This document shows, one piece after another, positions 1 through 6,971 of a DNA stretch of 64,000 nucleotides. Numbering within the stretch: the first letter of the stretch is position 1; the number at the start of each line of letters is the position of its first letter. The notes below the pieces were generated by a model. That model was not told the origin of the DNA and did no database searches. It saw only the letters and a list, made by a program, of their open reading frames with translations. The position numbers were made by a program, and so were the translations under genes. This DNA is from Clostridiales bacterium Firm_16 (lineage in GTDB: Bacteria; Bacillota; Clostridia; Saccharofermentanales; Saccharofermentanaceae), in the NCBI GenBank assembly GCA_001604185.1, contig LVAV01000002.1, positions 62,001 to 126,000 of the forward strand. Reading direction: 5' to 3'.

Positions 1-1149
1 GAAGAGGTGCGGGAGAAAGTCATAGATTACGTGGCAAAGGGCGTGCAGGTTTTCCTCATGCATATGGATAACGAAGAGAAGATAGAAGCAATCATGAAAG
101 GAACCGGAGCCGTGAAGGCGCCGCTGGATGAGGTGGATATGGAAGACAATGGAAAAATGCTGAACGACATTTTCGGAATCACGGACAGTCTTTATAAGGA
201 TATGTGCATGAGCGACCACAAGGACCATGCACTGCTTTTCTCCTATCTGACCGAGCTTGCCAAGATCATCGTCAACGCGGACCGGGCCAGCTTCTGGAAG
301 TGGGATAAGAGAAAGGGCGAACTCTGGACGATGTCCGCCACAGGAGTGGATAAGATCGTCATCCCGGACAGCACCGGTCTGGTGGGCAAGTCCTTGAGAA
401 ACCGAAAGACCGTGATCACCAACGATCCCTATTCCGATCCGGACTTTAACCGTGAGGTCGATAAGAAGACCGGTTATGTGACCAAATCGGTCCTGGTGCT
501 GCCGGTAGCAGATATTAACGGAAGTTTTATCGGAGCCCTGCAGCTGGTGAACAAGAACGATGATAAGGGTTTCGATGAAGTGGAAGATACCCGTAAGCTG
601 TCCCTGGCCGCGCTGGTATGCGGTATTGCGCTGGAGTCGGAGACTTTCCTGGAAGAATCGCATCACGATAAGCTCACGGGACTGAAGAACAGAATGGGTT
701 TCTATTTCGACTTCGGAGGCAAGTTCAAGGAATATCTTATTCCGGATTCCGGAAAAACCATGTCGGTCTTCATCTGCGATATCGATAAGTTTAAGCGCGT
801 CAACGATACCTACGGCCATAACGCAGGAGACGACGTTCTGGCGTTCGCATCCCATCTCATTGAGTCAGCCTGTGGCGAGAAGGACAGCGTCTACAGATGG
901 GGCGGAGAGGAGTTCGTTATGGTCATGCGGGATACAGATCTGGCCGGTGCCGCGGAGAAGGCGGAAGCCGTTCGGGTCAAGCTTATGGAATCCGATATCG
1001 ATGCAGACGGCACCATTATCCGCTGTACGATGAGCTTCGGCTGTGCACTCTTCGATCCGGAGAAGACCATCGAGGAGAATATCAGTATCGCGGACGGCCG
1101 GCTCTATACAGCCAAGGAGACAGGAAGAAACCGAGTCTGCTTCTCGTAA
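1..1149 (+). CDS. GAF-GGDEF diguanylate cyclase, probably 5'-partial
   Basis: Predicted diguanylate cyclase making c-di-GMP from two GTP, with an N-terminal GAF-type sensor. Counting from the first possible start (GTG at 7), the GAF-like region spans about residues 70-218 and the GGDEF domain about 222-380. The catalytic signature is GGEEF at residues 299-303, and the downstream DxxLY-type segment reads ADGRLYTAKETGRN. No RxxD inhibitory site lies five residues ahead of GGEEF, so product feedback may be absent. The frame is open to the left edge and the GTG has no spaced Shine-Dalgarno, so the true start probably lies outside the window. Family assignment is firm; the signal sensed is unknown. 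Confidence 0.88.
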   Translation, partial: EEVREKVIDYVAKGVQVFLMHMDNEEKIEAIMKGTGAVKAPLDEVDMEDNGKMLNDIFGITDSLYKDMCMSDHKDHALLFSYLTELAKIIVNADRASFWKWDKRKGELWTMSATGVDKIVIPDSTGLVGKSLRNRKTVITNDPYSDPDFNREVDKKTGYVTKSVLVLPVADINGSFIGALQLVNKNDDKGFDEVEDTRKLSLAALVCGIALESETFLEESHHDKLTGLKNRMGFYFDFGGKFKEYLIPDSGKTMSVFICDIDKFKRVNDTYGHNAGDDVLAFASHLIESACGEKDSVYRWGGEEFVMVMRDTDLAGAAEKAEAVRVKLMESDIDADGTIIRCTMSFGCALFDPEKTIEENISIADGRLYTAKETGRNRVCFS

Positions 1150-1263
1150 CGGGTGAAGATGAACTCAACCGGAAGTTGAATCCAGGTCTGCAACTCCCTT
1201 CCGCGGTTATTGTTGCCCCATGGGCACGGAAGGTAAGATAAAAGAAAAACGGAGGTTTTTCCT

Positions 1264-2514
1264 ATGCTTGACAGTGCGAAGATCGGACGCTTTATCGTGG
1301 AGAAGAGAAAGAGGCTCGGCCTGACCCAGCAGCAGCTTGCCGACAGACTGAATGTGTCTTTTCAGGCGGTGTCGAAGTGGGAGAACGGCACAACGTTTCC
1401 GAATATCGAGATCCTGAAGGATCTGGCCACCGTGCTGGATGTGTCGGTGGATGAGATACTGGCAGGCAGCGAGAAAGAGGCAGACGGCCTTTCTTACAGC
1501 AAGGCCGGAATCGATATTACCTATACAGATACCATCAAGAAGGAAATGGCGAAGAGCCTGGAGACGAAGGACCGTCGTGTGCTGAACGGTCTGGGACCTT
1601 TTGCTTCCTTATACGATATTAAATTCCCGGAGATCCAGGATCCGGTCCTGGTCCTGAAATCAGAAGAACCTGGTTCCAAGCAGAAACTGGCTATGGAGTA
1701 CGGTTACACGGAATCCATCTGCCATGACATGATCAACCACCTGGTGAACGATATTGTAGTCATGGGTGCAAAACCTCTGGCGGTGCTTGATACTATCGTC
1801 TGCGGTAACGCGGAGAAAGATACCATCAAGACGCTGGTAAAGGGAGTATCGGATGCCTGCCGTGAGAATGAGTGCTCTCTGGTAGGCGGCGAGACCTCCA
1901 TCCAGCCGCTGGTGGTGGATTCCGGTGTCTATGTCCTGACATCCAGTATTGCCGGTATCGTGGAAAGATCGAAGGTCATCGATGGATCCGCGATCCGGGA
2001 AGGGGATGCGGTGCTGGCCATCGCTTCCAACGGTCTGCACACCAACGGTTATTCTCTGGTCCGTCTTCTGATGGACAAGATGCCCCAGATCAAGCTGGAT
2101 AAGATCGACGGGTCGACCTTCATCGAGCAGATCATGAAGCCTCACACCCCATACTATAAGGCGATCAAAGAGCTTTTCCCGCAGGAAGTGATTCACGGCA
2201 TGGCCCATATCACGGGCGGCGGCATTGAAGGAAATCTCTGCCGGGTAATTCCGGAGGGACTCTGTGCCGAGATCGATCTTTCCGCCATTCGAATTCTGAA
2301 TCTGTTCAAGTACATCCGTGACAACGGCAACATCAGCGACGAAGAGATGCTGCGCACCTTCAACTGCGGTGTCGGATTCATCGTGGTGACCTCGCAGAAG
2401 GACAAAGCCTCTGTCATGAAGTATATCGGTAAGACCTACGACTGCTATGAGATCGGGACCGTGAAGCAGGGAGACAGGAAGATCGCCTTTACCAACCGGT
2501 TGAACTGGTTATAG
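1264..2514 (+). CDS. XRE helix-turn-helix fused to a PurM-like AIR synthase domain
   Basis: Residues 1-65 form a classic XRE/Cro DNA-binding domain (TQQQLADRLN, then AVSKWENG). Residues about 78-416 align along their length with PurM, the ATP-dependent AIR synthase of purine biosynthesis. Conserved pieces include VNDIVVMGAKPLAVLD, VGGETS, GLHTNGYSL, HITGGGIEGN and RTFNCGVGF. The canonical loop DGVGTK is changed: residues 134-139 read EEPGSK, keeping only the Gly and the Lys. The gene is not in a pur operon; it sits between a GGDEF gene and nrdG. Start ATG is 8 nt after GGAGG. It may be a nucleotide-responsive regulator built on a PurM scaffold, or a bifunctional enzyme; the altered loop favours the first. 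This is inference. Confidence 0.8.
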   Translation: MLDSAKIGRFIVEKRKRLGLTQQQLADRLNVSFQAVSKWENGTTFPNIEILKDLATVLDVSVDEILAGSEKEADGLSYSKAGIDITYTDTIKKEMAKSLETKDRRVLNGLGPFASLYDIKFPEIQDPVLVLKSEEPGSKQKLAMEYGYTESICHDMINHLVNDIVVMGAKPLAVLDTIVCGNAEKDTIKTLVKGVSDACRENECSLVGGETSIQPLVVDSGVYVLTSSIAGIVERSKVIDGSAIREGDAVLAIASNGLHTNGYSLVRLLMDKMPQIKLDKIDGSTFIEQIMKPHTPYYKAIKELFPQEVIHGMAHITGGGIEGNLCRVIPEGLCAEIDLSAIRILNLFKYIRDNGNISDEEMLRTFNCGVGFIVVTSQKDKASVMKYIGKTYDCYEIGTVKQGDRKIAFTNRLNWL

Positions 2515-2575
2515 TTTTCTTCTATAGGCCTGCCGGCATTTAAAGATTTTTCTGCAAAAGCACTCGCACCATAAG

Positions 2576-2584
2576 TGGTATAAT
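2576..2584 (+). promoter_or_regulatory. extended -10 promoter for nrdG
   Basis: TGG followed by a perfect TATAAT (2579-2584) forms an extended -10 element. No good -35 is visible, as is usual for this promoter class. It lies about 95 nt ahead of the nrdG start and no gene intervenes. Confidence 0.5.
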
Positions 2585-2680
2585 GGGCGAAATATAACTT
2601 TTCGGCGGGAGGCGTATGCGGATCATCTGAAGCCGTGCCGATGCTCCCGGAGCAGCGCTGGTGCAGGAGGATTGGCTCAC

Positions 2681-3370
2681 ATGAAGATACATGGTTTGAT
2701 GAAGATGACGCTTCTGGATTTTCCGGGGAAGGTAGCCTGTACTGTTTTCCTGGGTGGCTGCGATATGCGGTGTCCTTTCTGCCACAACCGCGAGCTTCTG
2801 GATCCGGATGCGCCGGAGGTCATGGACGATGCGGAACTTCTCCGTTTCCTTTCCACGCGCAAGGGTCTTCTGGACGGTGTAGTCTTTACCGGAGGCGAAC
2901 CGCTGCTTCGAAAAGATATTATTCCTCTTATGACTTCGATCCGTGAGATGGGTTTCCAGATCAAGCTGGATACCAACGGAAATCACCCTGACCGCCTCAA
3001 AGAGATCGTAGAGGCAGGCCTTGTGGATTATGTGGCCATGGATATCAAAAACAGTCAAAATAAGTATGGTATCACCATCGGTATCCCGGATTTCGATATT
3101 TCTAAAATTTTTAAAAGTGTCGAGTACCTGCTGAGCGGGAAAGTCGACTATGAGTTCAGAACAACGGTAGTTCAGCAGTTTCACGACGAAGAATCCATGG
3201 CGGAGATCGGTAAATGGATCCATGGTGCGAAACGATATTTTCTGCAGGGTTTTGTGGACAGGGATACCGTTCCCTGTAAGGGTCTGCAGGCTTGTTCCGA
3301 AGAACAGATGAAGACCTTCCTGGACATTGTAAAACCATGTGTGGAAGAGGTTGCCCTGAGAGGAATGTAA
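2681..3370 (+). CDS. nrdG: anaerobic ribonucleotide reductase activating protein (radical SAM)
   Basis: Radical SAM activase that installs the glycyl radical on NrdD. Near the N-terminus the sequence GGCDMRCPFCHN carries the CxxxCxxC motif that ligates the 4Fe-4S cluster, followed by FTGGEPLL, the SAM-contacting GGE motif. The length of 229 residues suits the longer clostridial NrdG type (the TIGR02495-like group). I chose ATG 2681, which lies 10 nt after GCAGGAGG; the in-frame TTG at 2672 would sit almost on the Shine-Dalgarno. nrdG lies upstream of nrdD, with an NrdR-box region between them, so the two genes have separate promoters. Confidence 0.9.
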   Translation: MKIHGLMKMTLLDFPGKVACTVFLGGCDMRCPFCHNRELLDPDAPEVMDDAELLRFLSTRKGLLDGVVFTGGEPLLRKDIIPLMTSIREMGFQIKLDTNGNHPDRLKEIVEAGLVDYVAMDIKNSQNKYGITIGIPDFDISKIFKSVEYLLSGKVDYEFRTTVVQQFHDEESMAEIGKWIHGAKRYFLQGFVDRDTVPCKGLQACSEEQMKTFLDIVKPCVEEVALRGM

Positions 3371-3392
3371 TCCAAAAATCAAATACGTAATG

Positions 3393-3428
3393 AAAATGTT
3401 AAACACAATATATTGTGTTTAACATTTT
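3393..3428 (+). promoter_or_regulatory. 36-bp perfect palindrome containing NrdR box 1
   Basis: The 36 bp are a perfect inverted repeat with no spacer. The core at 3403-3418, ACACAATATATTGTGT, matches the published NrdR box consensus (acaCwAtATaTwGtgt). NrdR is the ATP-cone repressor of ribonucleotide reductase genes. The palindrome could also act as a terminator for nrdG, since it ends in a T-run. Confidence 0.85.
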
Positions 3429-3433
3429 TCTTT

Positions 3434-3471
3434 TCACAAGATATTGACTTTTCCTCCCGTAGTGTTATCTT
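3434..3471 (+). promoter_or_regulatory. NrdR box 2 overlapping the nrdD promoter
   Basis: Positions 3434-3449 (TCACAAGATATTGACT) match the box-1 core at 12 of 16 positions. The distance from box 1 is exactly 31 bp, the three-helical-turn spacing typical of paired NrdR boxes. The box overlaps the likely -35 TTGACT (3444-3449); TATCTT (3466-3471, 16-bp spacer) is a plausible -10. Repression by blocking RNA polymerase is the expected outcome. A 9-bp stem (3501-3509 with 3512-3520) lies in the leader before the nrdD ribosome site. Confidence 0.7.
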
Positions 3472-3547
3472 TTATATAACAGCCATTTTAGGGGAGTGTT
3501 CGATGGCCGACCGGCCATCGTAATAAATGCGAGTTGGAGGCAGAGGT

Positions 3548-5956
3548 ATGTATCGGGTATCTAAAAGAGATGGAGTCGTAGTAGACTTTAATGTATCTAA
3601 AATCAGCGCAGCTATTGAGAAAGCATTTGTAGCTTGTAATAAGCAGTATCACCCAAGCGTGATCGATATGCTTGCACTGCGTGTAACCAGTGATTTTGAG
3701 GCGAAGATCAAGAATGATGTGATCTCCGTAGAAGATATTCAGGACAGCGTCGAGAAGATCCTTTCCGAAGCAGGATATGCTGATGTTGCCAAGGCTTACA
3801 TCCTTTACAGAAAGCAGCGTGAGAAGATCCGTAATGTCCGTAACACGATGCTGAACTATAGAGATATCGTTGATAACTATCTGAAGATCAACGACTGGCG
3901 TGTTAAGGAGAATTCCACCGTTACCTACAGCGTAGGCGGACTTATCCTTTCCAACTCCGGTGCGATCACAGCGAACTACTGGCTCTCTGAGATCTATGAC
4001 GAAGAGATCGCTGAAGCTCACAGAAGCGCTTCGATCCATATCCATGACCTCTCCATGCTGACAGGTTACTGCGCAGGCTGGTCTCTGAAGCAGCTTATCC
4101 AGGAAGGTCTCGGCGGTGTCGTCGGTAAGATCACTTCCTCTCCGGCAGGCCACCTCTCCACCCTCTGCAACCAGATGGTCAACTTCCTGGGTATCATGCA
4201 GAATGAGTGGGCCGGCGCTCAGGCATTCTCCTCTTTCGATACTTATCTGGCTCCTTTCGTAAAGATCGACAATCTTTCCCAGAAGGAAGTCAAGCAGTGC
4301 ATCCAGTCCTTCATCTTCGGTGTTAACACACCTTCCAGATGGGGCACACAGTCTCCGTTTACCAACATTACTCTTGACTGGGTCGTTCCGAAGGATATGA
4401 TGGACGAGCAGTGCTGGGTCGGCGGCAAGCAGGTTGATTTCACCTATGGCGAGTGCCAGAAGGAAATGGATATGGTCAACAAGGCCTTCATCGAGATCAT
4501 GATCGAGGGCGATGCCAACGGCCGTGGATTCCAGTATCCGATCCCGACATATTCCATCACCAGAGATTTTAACTGGGATGAGACAGAGAATAACAAGCTT
4601 CTCTTCGAAATGACAGCTAAGTACGGTACTCCGTATTTCTCTAACTACATCAACTCCGATATGGAGCCGAGCGATGTTCGAAGCATGTGCTGCCGTCTGA
4701 GACTGGACCTTCGCGAACTGCGTAAGAAGTCCGGTGGTTTCTTCGGCAGCGGTGAGTCTACAGGTTCTGTCGGTGTAGTTACCATCAACCTCCCGCGTAT
4801 CGCTTACCTTGCCAAGGATAAGGCCGACTTCTACGCTAGACTGGACAGACTGATGGATATCGCAGCCAGATCCCTCAAGACCAAGAGAACCGTTATCACG
4901 AAGCTTCTTGATACAGGTCTTTATCCGTATACGAAGAGATACCTGGGTACCTTCGACAATCACTTCTCTACCATCGGTCTGATCGGTATGAACGAAGTAG
5001 GTCTGAACGCCAACTGGCTCCACAAGGATCTTACACATGTTGAGACACAGGAATTCGCAGCAGAAGTCCTCAACCACATGAGAGATAAGCTCAGTGATTA
5101 TCAGGAAGAATACGGCGATCTTTATAACCTGGAAGCAACACCGGCCGAGTCCACAACTTACAGATTTGCTAAGCACGACAAGGAGCAGTTCCCGGATATC
5201 ATCACGGCGAATGAGAATGGTACACCTTACTACACCAACTCTTCCCACCTGCCGGTAGGCTACACAGAGGATATCTTCTCCGCTCTGGACGTTCAGGATA
5301 ACCTGCAGACTCTCTACACATCCGGTACAGTATTCCATGCCTTCCTCGGCGAGAAGCTTCCGGACTGGAAAGCAGCAGCTACACTGGTACGTAAGATCGC
5401 AGAGAACTACAGACTCCCGTACTACACCATGTCTCCGACATACTCTGTATGTAAGAACCATGGCTACATCACCGGCGAAGTATTTGTCTGCCCGGACTGC
5501 GGCCAGAAGACAGAAGTATACAGCCGTATCACCGGTTACTATCGTCCGATCCAGAACTGGAACGACGGTAAGGCCCAGGAGTATAACGACAGAAGAGAAT
5601 ACGATATCATGAACAGCCACCTCTGCCACTGTGGACCGATGATCCATAAGGTAGAGCATATCGAGGAAGCTGCGAACGAGGCTCCGGCAGAAGCAGCTAA
5701 AGCTCCTGTTGCTGAAGCAGGTATCCCTACCATGTATGTGAAGGATCACTGCCCGAAGTGCAAGGGTGCAGAGCAGAAGTTCAAGCTGGCTAAGATCGAA
5801 TATAACGTCGTGAACTGCTCACAGGATATGGATCTTGCAAGAGAACTGAATATCCAGCAGACACCTACCATTATCGATCCGGACGGAACAAGATATGTAG
5901 GCGACACTGCAGCAGCAGACTGGATCAAAGCACACGCAGCAGAGAGCGTATCTTAA
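3548..5956 (+). CDS. nrdD: class III ribonucleotide reductase with fused C-terminal glutaredoxin domain
   Basis: Reduces ribonucleoside triphosphates using a glycyl radical. In the 802-residue product, residues 1-92 form an ATP cone. Cys175 (in YCAGW) sits where class III enzymes keep the conserved catalytic cysteine. Cys381-Cys382 (SMCCRL) cover the thiyl-radical cysteine and an extra neighbour in place of the usual glycine. Residues C635, H638, C648 and C651 form the zinc site, and Gly663 (RITGYY) is the predicted radical glycine. After a linker rich in Ala, Glu and Pro, residues about 726-798 form a glutaredoxin/NrdH-like domain with CPKC (735-738) and a TPT cis-Pro loop. Start ATG lies 7 nt after GGAGG. 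Together with trxB 12 nt downstream, this suggests a redoxin-dependent NrdD2-type enzyme rather than a formate-dependent one. Confidence 0.92.
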   Translation: MYRVSKRDGVVVDFNVSKISAAIEKAFVACNKQYHPSVIDMLALRVTSDFEAKIKNDVISVEDIQDSVEKILSEAGYADVAKAYILYRKQREKIRNVRNTMLNYRDIVDNYLKINDWRVKENSTVTYSVGGLILSNSGAITANYWLSEIYDEEIAEAHRSASIHIHDLSMLTGYCAGWSLKQLIQEGLGGVVGKITSSPAGHLSTLCNQMVNFLGIMQNEWAGAQAFSSFDTYLAPFVKIDNLSQKEVKQCIQSFIFGVNTPSRWGTQSPFTNITLDWVVPKDMMDEQCWVGGKQVDFTYGECQKEMDMVNKAFIEIMIEGDANGRGFQYPIPTYSITRDFNWDETENNKLLFEMTAKYGTPYFSNYINSDMEPSDVRSMCCRLRLDLRELRKKSGGFFGSGESTGSVGVVTINLPRIAYLAKDKADFYARLDRLMDIAARSLKTKRTVITKLLDTGLYPYTKRYLGTFDNHFSTIGLIGMNEVGLNANWLHKDLTHVETQEFAAEVLNHMRDKLSDYQEEYGDLYNLEATPAESTTYRFAKHDKEQFPDIITANENGTPYYTNSSHLPVGYTEDIFSALDVQDNLQTLYTSGTVFHAFLGEKLPDWKAAATLVRKIAENYRLPYYTMSPTYSVCKNHGYITGEVFVCPDCGQKTEVYSRITGYYRPIQNWNDGKAQEYNDRREYDIMNSHLCHCGPMIHKVEHIEEAANEAPAEAAKAPVAEAGIPTMYVKDHCPKCKGAEQKFKLAKIEYNVVNCSQDMDLARELNIQQTPTIIDPDGTRYVGDTAAADWIKAHAAESVS

Positions 5957-5968
5957 GGAGCAATCATA

Positions 5969-6895
5969 ATGTACGATATTATCGTTATCGGCGGTGGACC
6001 TGCGGGTCTCACCGCCGCTATATATGGAAGACGTAACCTGAAGACCGTACTGGTCATCGAGAGATCTGTATTTGGCGGACAGATCGTCAATTCCCCTAAA
6101 GTAGAGAATATTCCCGGATTCGATTCCATCAGCGGAGATGAGTTCGGAGACAAGCTTCTGGAACAGGCCATGGGCCAGGGTGCAGAGGCAACGATCGAGG
6201 CCGTGACCGGGATCCGGAAGACCGATGAGGGCTTCCTCGTATCCACAGAGGACGGATCCGAGTATGAGGGAAAGACGGTGATCCTCGCAACAGGTACGAC
6301 ACATAGAACCCTGGGACTTCCGGGAGAAGAAGACCTGATCGGAAGCAGCATCAGTTTTTGTGCCGTCTGTGACGGCGAATTCTATCGGGATAAGACGGTC
6401 GTGATGGTTGGCGGAGGAAACTCGGCTTTTGTTGAGTCCGCTCTGCTGGTAGGCATTGTGAAGAAGCTTATCATCCTGCAGGATCTTCCTGCTTTCACCG
6501 CAGACCAGAAGCTCCAGGACCAGGTCCTTGCATCCGGAAATGTGGAGACCCACACCGGAACGAAAGTACTTGCTTATGAGACATCTGATGATGCGGACAA
6601 GCATCTGACCGGTGTGACCTATGAGGAGAACGGCGAGAAGAAGACCGTATCCTGTGACGGTGTATTCCTGGCAGTAGGTCTTGTACCGGACAATGAAGCT
6701 TTCAAGGAATGGGCAGAACTGGATGAGCGTGGATACTTCCTTCCGGAGAACATCTGCCATACCAGGACCCCGGGTATTTTCGTAGCAGGAGACTGCTGCC
6801 GCAAGACTTTGAGACAGGTCACCACCGCATGTGCAGACGGTGCCTACGCGGCCATCAGTGCCTGTGATTACCTGAATCAGCTCGGTTCTGACTGA
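5969..6895 (+). CDS. trxB: thioredoxin reductase-like flavoprotein
   Basis: A 308-residue FAD disulfide reductase of normal TrxB length. The FAD-binding GGGPAG is at residues 8-13, the redox-active CAVC at 131-134, a second nucleotide-binding loop GGGNSA at 148-153, and the FAD-contacting GIFVAGDC near the C-terminus. The HRRxxxR motif that reads the NADPH 2'-phosphate is missing; the segment reads ILQDLPAFTADQ. The electron donor may therefore be NADH or ferredoxin, as reported for some clostridial flavin thioredoxin reductases. It starts 12 nt after nrdD with the Shine-Dalgarno AAGGAG and is probably cotranscribed, so its likely partner is the glutaredoxin domain of NrdD. Confidence 0.85.
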   Translation: MYDIIVIGGGPAGLTAAIYGRRNLKTVLVIERSVFGGQIVNSPKVENIPGFDSISGDEFGDKLLEQAMGQGAEATIEAVTGIRKTDEGFLVSTEDGSEYEGKTVILATGTTHRTLGLPGEEDLIGSSISFCAVCDGEFYRDKTVVMVGGGNSAFVESALLVGIVKKLIILQDLPAFTADQKLQDQVLASGNVETHTGTKVLAYETSDDADKHLTGVTYEENGEKKTVSCDGVFLAVGLVPDNEAFKEWAELDERGYFLPENICHTRTPGIFVAGDCCRKTLRQVTTACADGAYAAISACDYLNQLGSD

Positions 6896-6920
6896 CAGTC
6901 TTCCTCTTTCTCTGTTTTTT

Positions 6921-6947
6921 CACTACTTTTTCGTTTATAATGTAGTG
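6921..6947 (+). promoter_or_regulatory. promoter with inverted repeat upstream of the lipoprotein gene
   Basis: A TATAAT at 6936-6941 is flanked by CACTAC (6921-6926) and GTAGTG (6942-6947), an inverted repeat centred on the -10 element, as expected for a repressor operator. The regulator is unknown. The -35 is weak. Confidence 0.4.
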
Positions 6948-6971
6948 GATTCTTTGGAGGAGGAGAGGAAG

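Noticed and set aside
2540-3406. Minus-strand frame opposite nrdG
   Set aside because: It is antisense to a clear radical SAM gene and has no supporting signals.
3488-5749. Long minus-strand open frame opposite nrdD
   Set aside because: It is an antisense shadow of nrdD with no ribosome site and no protein family likeness.
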